Positions 7,394-15,059 are shown, counted from the stretch's first letter. The stretch: DNA of 34,693 nucleotides from an uncultured Collinsella sp. (GCA_902491345.1 CABUHI010000018.1:1-34693), one strand, 5' to 3'. Numbers and translations: made by a program. Notes: a model not told the origin generated them from the sequence alone.

Positions 7394-7516
7394 ATGCCAG
7401 AGCCGCGTTTACAACACCGCCCCTTCCAACACCCCTACGTTGTTCTGGTGGACTACGGGGCATTGAAAGCGGCGGCATTGAAAACGCTAGGTTATCCGCA
7501 CGATAGCGGCAGATAG
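7394..7516 (+). CDS. Possible 40-aa small protein
   Basis: An open frame from ATG at 7394 to TAG at 7516 encodes 40 residues starting MPEPRLQHRP, with a central hydrophobic stretch PYVVLVDYGALKAAALKTLG. It runs opposite to the element's other genes, between cassette 1 and the terminator at 7530. The nearest purine-rich stretch (GGGAG) is 12 bases before the ATG, which is far. No similarity was recognised. It may be a chance frame. Confidence 0.2.
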   Translation: MPEPRLQHRPFQHPYVVLVDYGALKAAALKTLGYPHDSGR

Positions 7517-7523
7517 GTTGCCC

Positions 7524-7557
7524 AAAGGAAAGCCCCCAACCCGTCAGGGTCAGGGGC
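7524..7557 (-). terminator. Rho-independent terminator of the 108-aa gene
   Basis: On the minus strand, AGCCCC and ACCC pair with GGGT and GGGGCT around a TGAC loop, then CTTTCCTTT follows. It lies 11 bases past the stop at 7568, so transcripts from cassette 2 end here and do not run into the main operon. Confidence 0.75.
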
Positions 7558-7567
7558 TACAACTCGA

Positions 7568-7894
7568 TTACTCGTCGTCGTCCTCTATCGCCAGAAACTC
7601 AAGGTTAAGCTCCTTAGGAGAACGACCCGAATACTGGTCAGAATCTACCAAGAGCGAGGTCCAGCAACAGCCGTCTGTCGCGCCAAAGCCGAGAAGGTTC
7701 GCGGTGAGCGCACGACCGTCCAGCTCAACGGTCTTGACTTCCAGCCTAAGCAGGCGGTTCCCGTGGGCGAAAGCAACAATGACGGAACCGAGCTGGTAGC
7801 AGTCGATAAGCACGCCACCGCCCTTACCGTCCTCAAGTATTCCGCGCTGGAAGGGTTCGATTCCATCTGGGACGGGATAAAACGAAATAGCCAT
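7568..7894 (-). CDS. Hypothetical acidic protein behind promoter cassette 2
   Basis: This 108-aa protein is probably soluble and beta-rich in the middle (GVLIDCYQLGSVIVAFAHG, RLLRLEVKTVELDG), with a very acidic tail ending EDDDE. The frame is open to an ATG at 7984, but that codon would lie in the promoter's -35 region. The start is therefore ATG at 7894, with AGAAAGG upstream. It is a single-gene unit with its own operator-controlled promoter and terminator, so it is co-regulated with the main operon but expressed separately. Small, acidic, independently expressed early proteins of mobile elements are often anti-repressors or inhibitors of host defence. That is only an idea here. Confidence 0.65.
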   Translation of the reverse strand: MAISFYPVPDGIEPFQRGILEDGKGGGVLIDCYQLGSVIVAFAHGNRLLRLEVKTVELDGRALTANLLGFGATDGCCWTSLLVDSDQYSGRSPKELNLEFLAIEDDDE

Positions 7895-7900
7895 TTCAAT

Positions 7901-8008
7901 ACCTTTCTCTAGGCTTGTTTGTCGTATTAGAATACGACCTTCCTTGGCACCTATAGTAGTCGTATTTAAATACGAGTGCAACAAGAATCATCAAATTATT
8001 TTTTGGGA
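7901..8008 (-). promoter_or_regulatory. Promoter/operator cassette 2 (108-bp repeat, copy 2)
   Basis: This is the same arrangement as copy 1. TTGCAC (7976-7981), a 17-base spacer and TACTAT (7953-7958) read on the minus strand. The palindrome TCGTATTTAAATACGA (7960-7975) fills the spacer, and TCGTATTAGAATACGA (7922-7937) lies downstream. The few differences from copy 1 fall mainly at palindrome centres or other neutral positions, while the half-sites TCGTAT/ATACGA are kept. Confidence 0.75.
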
Positions 8009-8047
8009 TAGCAGCGGCATTGGTTGCCGTGGGGTTCGCCAAACAAA

Positions 8048-8080
8048 AAGCGCCGACCTGTTTTTGCAGGTCAGGCGCTT
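8048..8080. terminator. Strong hairpin near the element's right end
   Basis: AAGCGCC and GACCTG pair with CAGGTC and GGCGCTT around a T-rich loop, with an A-run before and AATT after. It can act as a terminator in either direction. It lies just inside the putative attR core and would insulate the element's promoters from the chromosome. Confidence 0.55.
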
Positions 8081-8103
8081 AATTGAAGCGAATATCAGCT
8101 ATT

Positions 8104-8114
8104 ACCGCACTATT
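8104..8114. repeat. Putative attR core (11-bp direct repeat)
   Basis: This is a second copy of ACCGCACTATT, 8059 bases from the copy at 45-55 and in the same orientation. To its right the genes switch to ordinary chromosomal plus-strand transport genes. The stretch 8115-8200 contains no other gene or feature that I can support. Confidence 0.5.
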
Positions 8115-8201
8115 GTAGCCGCGAAATCCCGCTCTAAGGCGCCTATCAGGACAAATTCATCAGTTGGGGCCTAGGCAGCCGGCCCAATCCGTATTTGCCT
8201 C

Positions 8202-8231
8202 TTGCATAACTGTACATAGTGTATATATACT
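8202..8231 (+). promoter_or_regulatory. Promoter with overlapping GntR (YtrA-type) operator
   Basis: TTGCAT (8202-8207), an 18-base spacer and TATACT (8226-8231) make a promoter for the gntR-ABC operon. The palindrome GTATATATAC (8221-8230) covers the -10 region, with TGTAC on both sides and a related TATATAC stretch at about 8244-8250. YtrA-type regulators bind GT...TATA...AC palindromes in their own promoters, so autorepression is likely. Confidence 0.6.
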
Positions 8232-8279
8232 GTACTTACCGGTTATATACACGTGTAGCCCAACAGCTAAGGAGCCGCT

Positions 8280-8660
8280 GTGGACATCATCCTATCCAAT
8301 TCGAGCGACAAGCCCATCTACGAGCAGATAACCTCGCAAGTCAAAGCTCAGATCCTTTCGGGCACGCTCGCCGCGGGAGCAAAACTCCCCAGCATCCGTG
8401 CACTCGCGAGCGATCTTGGCGTGAGCGTCATCACCACCAAGCGCGCCTACGCCGACCTGGAGCAGCTCGGGTTTATCTGCACCGTGCAGGGCAAGGGCTG
8501 TTTTGTCGCCGAGGGCAACCAGGAGCTTTTGCGCGAAAACCAGCTCTGCCATATCGAAGAGCTGCTTGCGAAAGCGGCGAGCCAAGCCGAAACCCTGGGC
8601 GTCACGCGCGACAAACTGCACGAGATGCTCGACCTGGTGGCCCCCGAAACCATGCAGTAG
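8280..8660 (+). CDS. GntR family transcriptional regulator, YtrA subfamily
   Basis: This 126-aa regulator has an N-terminal winged helix (IYEQITSQVKAQILSGTLAAGAKLPSIR, then ALASDLGVSVITTKRAY, then GFICTVQGKGCFVA; residues about 10-78). A short two-helix tail of about 45 residues follows, instead of a large ligand domain. That short tail is the mark of the YtrA subfamily, which controls neighbouring ABC transporters. The start is GTG with AAGGAG five bases upstream. It is the first gene of a three-gene operon with an ATPase and a permease, and probably represses the operon through the palindrome at 8221-8230 until an exported compound is sensed. Confidence 0.9.
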   Translation: MDIILSNSSDKPIYEQITSQVKAQILSGTLAAGAKLPSIRALASDLGVSVITTKRAYADLEQLGFICTVQGKGCFVAEGNQELLRENQLCHIEELLAKAASQAETLGVTRDKLHEMLDLVAPETMQ

Positions 8661-8683
8661 CCATCTGCAAGAAAGGCTATACC

Positions 8684-9565
8684 ATGCAAAACTTGCTAGA
8701 ACTCAAAGGCATCTCACGCACTGTAAGCGACCGCTTTTCGCTGCGCGACGTCACGCTTGCCGTGGAGCCCGGCCAGATCGTCGGCTTTGTTGGTGCCAAC
8801 GGTGCCGGCAAAACCACGACGATTCGAGCCGCGCTCGGGCTTATAAAGCTCGATGCCGGCGAAGTGAACCTGTTTGGGCAACGTTGTGGCGCCGACGCGC
8901 CCGATGAGTCGCAACGCCATCTACGCTCCCGCGTCGGTCTTGTCCTGGACACGTGCCCCTTCCCCTCCACGCTCAAGGTGGGCCAGATCGAGTCGCTCGT
9001 AGGACCGGCGTACCCCACGTGGGACCGCGAAACGTTCGCGGGATTCATCAACCGATTTGGCCTCGATCCCAAGACAAAGGTCAAGGATCTCTCCCGCGGC
9101 ATGGGCATGAAACTGCAGCTTGCCTGCGCACTCAGCCACAATGCCAAGCTGCTCGTTTTGGACGAAGCCACCGCGGGCCTCGATCCCATGGCACGCGAGG
9201 AACTGCTCGATGAGCTGCTTGCCTTTGTCGCCGACGGCCAGCACAGCGTGCTGCTCTCGAGCCACATTACGTCTGACCTCGATCGCACCGCCGATCGCGT
9301 CATCTGCATCGATAATGGCGCGATTATTTTTGACCTGCCGCGCGAGGACATTACCGACCGCGCCGGCATCGCCCACTGCACCCAAGCACAGGCCGCCGAG
9401 CTTATGGCTTGCGTCGAAGGCGCCCGCGCCGCCCACCACGCCTACAGTGTGGACGTGCTCGTGCCCAACCGCCGCGAAACGCTCGAGGCCTTTCCCGAGA
9501 TTCCCTGCGATCGGGCAACCATTGATGACTATCTGCGCCTCATGCTGAAAGGGGCTTCGAAATGA
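8684..9565 (+). CDS. ABC transporter ATP-binding protein
   Basis: This 293-aa ATPase drives the exporter encoded next. It has Walker A GANGAGKTT (37-45), signature LSRGM (136-140), Walker B LLVLDE (D160, E161) and an H-loop in LLSSHIT. The C-terminal extension of about 80 residues is typical of ATPases paired with ABC-2 permeases. The start at ATG 8684 has GAAAGG seven bases upstream. The frame is open further upstream, but that part overlaps gntR in another frame and is not translated. Its stop overlaps the next start as ATGA, so the two proteins are made in step. Confidence 0.92.
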   Translation: MQNLLELKGISRTVSDRFSLRDVTLAVEPGQIVGFVGANGAGKTTTIRAALGLIKLDAGEVNLFGQRCGADAPDESQRHLRSRVGLVLDTCPFPSTLKVGQIESLVGPAYPTWDRETFAGFINRFGLDPKTKVKDLSRGMGMKLQLACALSHNAKLLVLDEATAGLDPMAREELLDELLAFVADGQHSVLLSSHITSDLDRTADRVICIDNGAIIFDLPREDITDRAGIAHCTQAQAAELMACVEGARAAHHAYSVDVLVPNRRETLEAFPEIPCDRATIDDYLRLMLKGASK

Positions 9566-10260
9566 AACGCGCCTTTATGTCCGAGCTCGCCATCGTTCGC
9601 ACGCTCACCCCGAGCATCGCGGGCGTCGGCCTGTTCATCTTCGTCGTGCTAACCCTTGCCAACGCGTCGGATGGCGATTCCGGCATGAGCGCCGGCGCCT
9701 GCGCGGTCAGCGCCATGTCGCCCATCATGGTCATGAGCTCGCTGGCCGGCTTCGACAATCAAAACGGATGGGAGCGTTATCGGGCAACGCTGCCTCTCAC
9801 GCGCAAAGACATTATTTGCGCACGCTACCTGTGCATCGTTGTCTTCTCGGCCATCATGGCCTGCGCCGCCGTGCTTTTGAACATCATCGCCCTTCCGTTC
9901 TTCAACAGCGTGGGCGTGGCCTCGACAGGACAAACCATCTTTGAGATCGCAATTGCCTCGGCAGCATCGATGCTCATCTCCCTCATGATGGTGTTCTTGG
10001 CACAGCCGCTGTTCTTCCGATTTGGACACATGGAGGCACTGCGCCTATCCGTTGGCCTGTTTGCCCTGCTCTGGTGCCTTGCCATTGCCACGTTGAGCTC
10101 CTCCAACCCCATCAGCAACTGGCTCATGTCGATTGCCGGAGCGAATCCCGATCCTGCCGTCCTTGGCTGTCTGTGTGCAGGAATTGCCGTACTGGCGCTC
10201 GCACTATGCGCAATCAGCTGCACCGTCAGCACCAAGGTTTATCGAGTACGCGACCTGTAA
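9562..10260 (+). CDS. ABC-2 type permease (ABC2_membrane_5-like)
   Basis: This 232-aa integral membrane protein has about six hydrophobic helices (for example VGLFIFVVLTLA, LCIVVFSAIMACAAVLL, ALRLSVGLFALLWCLAIATL, AVLGCLCAGIAVLALALC). It has the conserved NGWERYRATLPLTRKDIICARYL segment after the second helix. That segment marks the family found with GntR regulators, including the PmtD and YtrA-associated exporters. With the upstream ATPase it should form a homodimeric exporter, perhaps for membrane-active peptides or lantibiotic-like compounds. The substrate is unknown. Confidence 0.85.
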   Translation: MKRAFMSELAIVRTLTPSIAGVGLFIFVVLTLANASDGDSGMSAGACAVSAMSPIMVMSSLAGFDNQNGWERYRATLPLTRKDIICARYLCIVVFSAIMACAAVLLNIIALPFFNSVGVASTGQTIFEIAIASAASMLISLMMVFLAQPLFFRFGHMEALRLSVGLFALLWCLAIATLSSSNPISNWLMSIAGANPDPAVLGCLCAGIAVLALALCAISCTVSTKVYRVRDL

Positions 10261-10391
10261 TCGACAGCTAATAAGCTTAGGTGGTACCCCGCTTATTTTT
10301 TCAATGAAACAAGGCGGCATAGCGTCACCACCGCCCCTCACAACAGGCCGTCTAGTTCTTAGCAACCAAAAAGACACCGTCAGCATATCGA

Positions 10392-10566
10392 AGGTGAATA
10401 CCTTTCCGAGAAGTGAACGAGTAAAAACAGTGCCCTGTAGCATCGACATTTTTAAGGACTCAATTCCTGCGGTTTTGTCTAAGAATCCTGCAGTTTTGTT
10501 CGAAAAAAGTGTGCATGTTCCAGGGGTCCAGATTTACTCGTTCACTTCGCGGAAAACCATTCACCT
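10392..10566. repeat. Nested palindromic repeat element, family 1, copy A
   Basis: A 175-bp element with inverted ends fills most of the gap between the permease and the EamA gene. The left arm (10392-10425) and the complement of the right arm (10533-10566) match at about 30 of 34 positions, around the core GAAGTGAACGAGT. The inside contains AGCATCGACATTTT and ATTCCTGCGGTTTTG, both also present in the copy at 27320-27480. No protein is supported. The rest of the gap 10261-10708 shows nothing else clear. Confidence 0.75.
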
Positions 10567-10708
10567 ATGATTCGAGCCTTAACCAAATGCCCTCTTGAAC
10601 TATGGCCCCTGTCTCACCACAGCGATATCAAAGCTTCATGGCGGGACGGTATCATCGGACGAGCGCCGTAAATCTGGCGCGGTTGTTCTTTGGGGAGGCA
10701 TTTCACCC

Positions 10709-11584
10709 GTGTCGTGGGTCGTCGCAGCATTTGCGTCAGCATTCTTTGCCGGCATCACATCCATCTTGGCCAAATGCGGCATCAAGCAGACCGACTCCGA
10801 TGTCGCGACGGCCATTCGCACCTGCGTGGTGCTCGTTTTCGCCTGGGCAATGGCGGGCATTTCTGGATCCATTGGAACCATTGGCAGCATCGAACCCAGA
10901 TCCTGGCTCTTTCTCGTCCTCTCGGGACTCGCTACCGGCGCTTCGTGGATCTGTTACTTTAAGGCGTTGAGCATCGGAGACGTCAATAAGGTCGTACCGG
11001 TCGACAAGATGAGCACCGTGCTCGCCGTGCTGATCGCCATCGTGCTTTTTGGCGAGACGAGCAACCTTGCGGTTAAGCTCGTGGGAACCGCCGTCATTAC
11101 CCTCGGCACGTTTTTAATGACCGAGAAGCAGCAATCCGCCGGACCCGAGCAGCAGCAAGACCGGACCTGGCTCGCTTACGCCCTCGGCGCCGCCATGTTC
11201 GCAGCACTCACCTCCGTCCTCGCTAAGATCGGCATCGAAGGCGTCGAGTCAAATCTGGCCACGGCAATCCGCACCTGCGTGGTACTGGTTATGGCATGGG
11301 CAATCGTGGCAGCTAAAGGCAAGATGGGCCAAGCCGTGCACGTAGACCGCTACGAGCTCGTATTTCTCGCGGCATCGGGCATCGCGACCGGAGCATCGTG
11401 GCTGCTCTATTACTATGCCATCGCCGCAGGCCAGGTGAGCGTCGTGGTGCAGATCGACAAACTATCGATTGTCGTATCGGTACTATTTGCGCGCTTGGCA
11501 TTCAACGAAAAGGTCTCGCGGCGCAGCGCCATCGGTCTCGCCCTCATCGTACTGGGCACTGCGGCGCTCGCGGTTTGGAAGTAG
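10709..11584 (+). CDS. EamA/DMT superfamily transporter
   Basis: This 291-aa, ten-TM protein is built of two EamA repeats. The repeats are unusually alike: ITSILAKCGI then VATAIRTCVVLVFAW in the first half, and LTSVLAKIGI then LATAIRTCVVLVMAW in the second. Members export amino acids or other small metabolites or move nucleotide sugars, and the substrate cannot be read from sequence. The start chosen is GTG at 10709, with GGGGAGG ten bases upstream. That gives the usual family length and begins just before TM1. The frame is open to an ATG at 10595, which would add a non-hydrophobic leader without a ribosome site. Confidence 0.85.
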   Translation: MSWVVAAFASAFFAGITSILAKCGIKQTDSDVATAIRTCVVLVFAWAMAGISGSIGTIGSIEPRSWLFLVLSGLATGASWICYFKALSIGDVNKVVPVDKMSTVLAVLIAIVLFGETSNLAVKLVGTAVITLGTFLMTEKQQSAGPEQQQDRTWLAYALGAAMFAALTSVLAKIGIEGVESNLATAIRTCVVLVMAWAIVAAKGKMGQAVHVDRYELVFLAASGIATGASWLLYYYAIAAGQVSVVVQIDKLSIVVSVLFARLAFNEKVSRRSAIGLALIVLGTAALAVWK

Positions 11585-11599
11585 CGCGGCCAGCAGCCG

Positions 11600-12391
11600 C
11601 TACATCCTCACACCTGGCTTGGGATGCCTGTACTGACCGTGGGATGCCGTGCGCTTACCGTGCGAGATGGCAAATTTGGGACAACGGTGCAGGCAACGAA
11701 GGCAGGCTGCGCACTCCGGCTTTGTCCAGACGGGAAGGCCGTCGCGCATCTCAATCGCCGCCATGGGACAGCGCTTAGCGCAGAGGCCACACCCGACGCA
11801 GCGGCCAGCATCGACGGCAAACTTGCTCGTCTGCTGCATACGCGGCAGTCCAAACGCGTGATACGCGCATGATGCAAACAGGGGCACGCGATGGCGCATC
11901 ATATTGCCCGTGCACCGCTCCCGCACCGCATCGATCACGGCATCGATCTGCGCCTCGGCAGTTCTGTTGATGCCCTCAACCTTTTGATGATCAGATAAAT
12001 CGAACAGAGGCGTCCAAGTGTCAGGCATTTTGACGCTCATCGCCGCATGCAGCTCGAGCCCACGCTCGTGCAGCAGGTCGCGGGCAAACTTGGCCGATTG
12101 GCCGGTCGTCGAACCGTACGTCGAAACATAGAACGTATAGGGGCGCTCGCCGCCCTTTGCACCGGCAGCAATCGACAGGTCGGCAGTCTTCAAAAACTCG
12201 ATCATCGGTATCGGCAGACCCCAGGCATACACCGGAGCAACAAATCCCAGCTGGCAGGGGCCTTCCGTCGCAACAAGGCGAAGGGCCTCGACATCAAAAC
12301 GCTCAATCGACACAACCTTGTCGTCTGTCGCCGCCGCAATGCGACGCGCCACATGTTCGCTGTTCCCCGTCGCGCTAAAGTACAGGATCAT
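11600..12391 (-). CDS. EFR1-type flavodoxin/ferredoxin fusion protein
   Basis: This 263-aa protein joins an N-terminal flavodoxin-like domain to a C-terminal bacterial 2[4Fe-4S] ferredoxin domain. The flavodoxin part has an FMN phosphate loop FSATGNSEH at residues 5-13, and VYAWGLP and STYGSTTGQ. The ferredoxin part has Cys 198/201/204/208 and 227/230/233/237, both in CxxCxxCxxxCP spacing. It should carry electrons in the cytoplasm. Partners are unknown, and no oxidoreductase lies beside it. ATG at 12391 follows GAGGGG. It converges on the EamA gene with only 15 bases between the stops. Confidence 0.88.
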   Translation of the reverse strand: MILYFSATGNSEHVARRIAAATDDKVVSIERFDVEALRLVATEGPCQLGFVAPVYAWGLPIPMIEFLKTADLSIAAGAKGGERPYTFYVSTYGSTTGQSAKFARDLLHERGLELHAAMSVKMPDTWTPLFDLSDHQKVEGINRTAEAQIDAVIDAVRERCTGNMMRHRVPLFASCAYHAFGLPRMQQTSKFAVDAGRCVGCGLCAKRCPMAAIEMRDGLPVWTKPECAACLRCLHRCPKFAISHGKRTASHGQYRHPKPGVRM

Positions 12392-12428
12392 CTCGTACCC
12401 CTCTGGAGTTGACTCGCGATTAACCGCG

Positions 12429-13718
12429 CTACTTGCGCAGCGGCTTGGGCAGTGGAATGCCGGCGGCGATGACGGCCGCGATGATCATGCAGACGATACC
12501 CTTGAGTGGGAAGCACATGAGCAGCAGGCCCACGACCATGACCGGCTGGCGCATGACCGCACCCATCGTCGATGCCGTGCAGACGGCGACGCAAAAGACC
12601 GGATCGGCGCCGGTGAGGATGGCAAGGCCGTAGCCCAGGCTTACGCCCGAGAAGATAACCGGGAAGAAGTGGCCACCGCGCCAACCAAGGTTGATGAGGG
12701 CGGGCGTCAGCATGGCCTTAACAAGACCGGTCGCGATAAGCACGCCAGCGGGAATGGTCAGGTAGGTTTCCATGAGCACGTCGGCCTGAGTCTCGCCGGC
12801 AAACATGGTGTAGGGCAGGACCGTGCCGCAGATGGCGAGCGCCAGACCGGCTAGCATGGCCTTGACGACAGGACGCTCCCCTATTGCATGGGCAAGCGCT
12901 TCGCTCGTGTGCTCAGAGACAAAGTACAGCCAGCCGCAGATTGTTCCGATCAACGACAGAGGGACGAGCCAGGTAAGCTCCAAGTTGCCCACCACGGCAG
13001 CCTCGAACCTGGGCATGCCCATGCCGCCGCCCATGAGCTGGCCGAGCAGCAGGTAGGTGCCCAGGCCGCCGGCAATCGCGATGCCGTAAACCACGGTCTT
13101 TTGCGCCTTGGGCAGCCTGATGGTGATCTCGTCGGACGCAGAGCCCTCGTCGCCGTCGGCACTACCGGCAAGCGGCGCCACAAAGCCAAAGACGGGCGCG
13201 GTAAAGAGCGCCGTCAGGGCAGCCTGGGTACCCAGCAGCGTGAGCTCCCTAAACTCGGCGCCAAAGCGACGCATACGGTCGCCGACCCAGCTGCACAGAC
13301 CCGCGATAACGCCGGTCAGGCCGGCCTCCGGTCCAATGCTTCCGCCAAACAGCAGCGGCAGCAATGCCGCGAGCGAAAGCTTGCCCAGGTTGTCGTACGG
13401 GTAGCGCCCGTCTTGCTTAACCTTAGCCATCACCTGGTTGAGGTCATCGGTCTTGGTGCCTGTCATCTTTTCGTACAGACCGATTAACAGGCCGCCCAGC
13501 AGACAGACAAAAAACGGGTACGGCAAAAAGCCAAACGGGCCGCTGGCAAGCTCGGGCGAAGCGACGCCCAGTGCGTGCGGAATCTCGGTCCATAGATAGT
13601 CGATACCGTGCTCCATCGCAAAAAAGAACAGCCAGACCGCGGCACCTGCGAACGCACCGGTCACGGCAACGCTAAGTAAAAACAGCGCGCGGTTTTTGGG
13701 TTTGGCAAGGTTATCCAT
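12429..13718 (-). CDS. ClC family chloride channel/transporter
   Basis: This 429-aa membrane protein has ten or more hydrophobic helices. The ClC ion-path signatures are visible in altered form: GGSIGPEAG (125-133), corresponding to the G(K/R)EGP region, and GGHFFP (348-353), matching GxFxP. The first GSGIP motif is not obvious, so it belongs to a divergent bacterial subgroup. It probably moves chloride or fluoride, or couples anions to protons for acid tolerance, which suits a gut bacterium. GGGAGGA stands seven bases before the ATG. It is a single-gene unit. Confidence 0.85.
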   Translation of the reverse strand: MDNLAKPKNRALFLLSVAVTGAFAGAAVWLFFFAMEHGIDYLWTEIPHALGVASPELASGPFGFLPYPFFVCLLGGLLIGLYEKMTGTKTDDLNQVMAKVKQDGRYPYDNLGKLSLAALLPLLFGGSIGPEAGLTGVIAGLCSWVGDRMRRFGAEFRELTLLGTQAALTALFTAPVFGFVAPLAGSADGDEGSASDEITIRLPKAQKTVVYGIAIAGGLGTYLLLGQLMGGGMGMPRFEAAVVGNLELTWLVPLSLIGTICGWLYFVSEHTSEALAHAIGERPVVKAMLAGLALAICGTVLPYTMFAGETQADVLMETYLTIPAGVLIATGLVKAMLTPALINLGWRGGHFFPVIFSGVSLGYGLAILTGADPVFCVAVCTASTMGAVMRQPVMVVGLLLMCFPLKGIVCMIIAAVIAAGIPLPKPLRK

Positions 13719-13843
13719 CGGGTCCTCCCGCGGTCAAAGTCGACATAGTTACGTTTTATTGTAGAGCGAGCGTTGCCCGAACGAGCCAGCCGTCTGCGCC
13801 GCGAACGGCACCATTGGGAGCCATAGTGGGGCAAGCTCAAGAC

Positions 13844-14377
13844 TTATCCGTTGATAATCGAGGCAATCTCGCGCAAATCGTCGGCAAAGTAGATGCCGTG
13901 CTGGCGCTGCGGGCTCGATAGGCCCTTATCAATCATGTGCCCGAGCAGCGCCTTGAGGTCGTTGTAGTAACCGTCCAGGTTATACAGGATGCACGGAGCA
14001 CTCAGGTGCCCCAACGACACAGCGGACATGACCTCGGCAATCTCCTCGAGCGTGCCCGTCCCGCCGGGAAAGGCGATGAACACATCGCCGAGCTCAATCA
14101 TCTTGGCTTTGCGCTCGGCCATATCGCTCGTCACGATAAGGTCGTCGATGCCGTCATGTTGAAACTCGGCCTCGATAAAAAAGCTCGGCTCAACACCCGT
14201 CACGTGTCCGCCGGCATCGAGCACGCTATCGGCGAGCGCGCCCATCAGGCCCGATTTGGACCCGCCGTATACCAGCGCGTGTCCGTTGGCGCCAATCCAG
14301 TTGCCCAGCTCCTGTACCGCGGGCAGAAATGCCGGGTCATTGCCAGTGTTGGCACCCAGGTACACGGTGATGTTCAT
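13844..14377 (-). CDS. LOG family protein (TIGR00730), nucleotide 5'-monophosphate phosphoribohydrolase
   Basis: This 177-aa Rossmann-like protein has the signature PGGTGTLEE (104-112) and the nucleotide-binding YGGSKSGLMG (37-46). LOG proteins split adenosine-type 5'-monophosphates into base and ribose 5-phosphate. Many were once labelled lysine decarboxylases. The start at ATG 14377 is supported by AGGGGGA five bases upstream and gives the normal family length. The longer frame to 14494 would overlap the potassium-channel gene. Confidence 0.88.
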   Translation of the reverse strand: MNITVYLGANTGNDPAFLPAVQELGNWIGANGHALVYGGSKSGLMGALADSVLDAGGHVTGVEPSFFIEAEFQHDGIDDLIVTSDMAERKAKMIELGDVFIAFPGGTGTLEEIAEVMSAVSLGHLSAPCILYNLDGYYNDLKALLGHMIDKGLSSPQRQHGIYFADDLREIASIING

Positions 14378-14411
14378 ATTTGTCCCCCTGTTGTGGCGCA
14401 CGACGTTCGTC

Positions 14412-14837
14412 TTAGCGCTGGCGTCGACGATACTCGCGCACGCGGCGTGACAGATCGGCGAGCTCGTCACGATCGAGCTCTTCCAAATGCTCAAGATCGT
14501 CCATAAAACGAGCCATGGTGTCCTTTTGACGCATCTTGATAAGCGTATTGCAGTAGTTCACCGCCACGCCCGTGAGCATGGCGATGTAGAAGATGCTGAT
14601 AACGCTCAAGACGACGGTAATGGCGCGGGCAACCGGTGTCTCGGCCGGAATGTCACCAAAGCCGATGGTCGAGACCGTCTCAAAGCTAAACCACAGGCCA
14701 TCGCCAAACGTGAGGGTCGTGGGCTCGGACAGCCAGACGGCCGTCGAGCACAGCAAGTAAAAGACGAGGAATAGCTCCGTAATGCGCACGAAGCCCGCCT
14801 GGCGTAACACGTCAGCAAGCGTCCTGAGCTTTTTCAT
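14412..14837 (-). CDS. Two-TM potassium channel family protein
   Basis: This 141-aa protein has TM1 at about residues 20-36, a pore helix with selectivity filter TIGFGD (57-62), and TM2 at about 74-95. A charged cytoplasmic tail of about 45 residues (EHLEELDRDELADLS) could form a coiled coil in the tetramer. There is no RCK domain, so gating is probably simple. The start at ATG 14837 has GGAAAGG upstream. Earlier in-frame codons to 14900 lack a good site. It is followed by the LOG gene, with 34 bases between stop and start, so the two may share a transcript. Confidence 0.85.
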   Translation of the reverse strand: MKKLRTLADVLRQAGFVRITELFLVFYLLCSTAVWLSEPTTLTFGDGLWFSFETVSTIGFGDIPAETPVARAITVVLSVISIFYIAMLTGVAVNYCNTLIKMRQKDTMARFMDDLEHLEELDRDELADLSRRVREYRRRQR

Positions 14838-14906
14838 CGCGACCCTTTCCACGGACAACCAATCACGTTCGCTCGGTATTGTCCCACGCCTCCCCCGCAA
14901 ACGGAA

Positions 14907-14990
14907 CTAGTCATCGGGGACGTTCTTAAATGACTAGTCAAACAAGAACGTCCCCGATGACTAGTCGTTTAAGAACGTCCCCAATGACTA
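14907..14990. repeat. Palindromic repeat family 2, triple unit
   Basis: Two units based on AAGAACGTCCCCGATGACTA stand head to head, giving perfect complementary 21-base arms at 14907-14927 and 14944-14964. A third unit with one change follows at 14971-14990. A related copy is at 26176-26228 and a decayed one near 25475-25510. It lies between two divergent genes, so it is not placed as an ordinary terminator. Confidence 0.75.
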
Positions 14991-15059
14991 CCAGCTGCCG
15001 CCTGGGCAGGCTGAGCTGGTATCCTTATGCGGTAATGTCTCGATTCGTTAGGATTGCAT

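Noticed and set aside
45..8114. Calling the element a complete conjugative ICE or a confirmed inovirus
   Set aside because: There is no type IV secretion gene, no classical relaxase, no Zot-like ATPase and no clear major coat protein. The evidence supports only an integrated rolling-circle element with a translocase.
8219..8683. N-terminal extension of the ABC ATPase as a 448-aa protein
   Set aside because: The extra part overlaps the gntR gene in another frame and has no similarity. The ATG at 8684 has a good ribosome site and gives a normal ATPase start.
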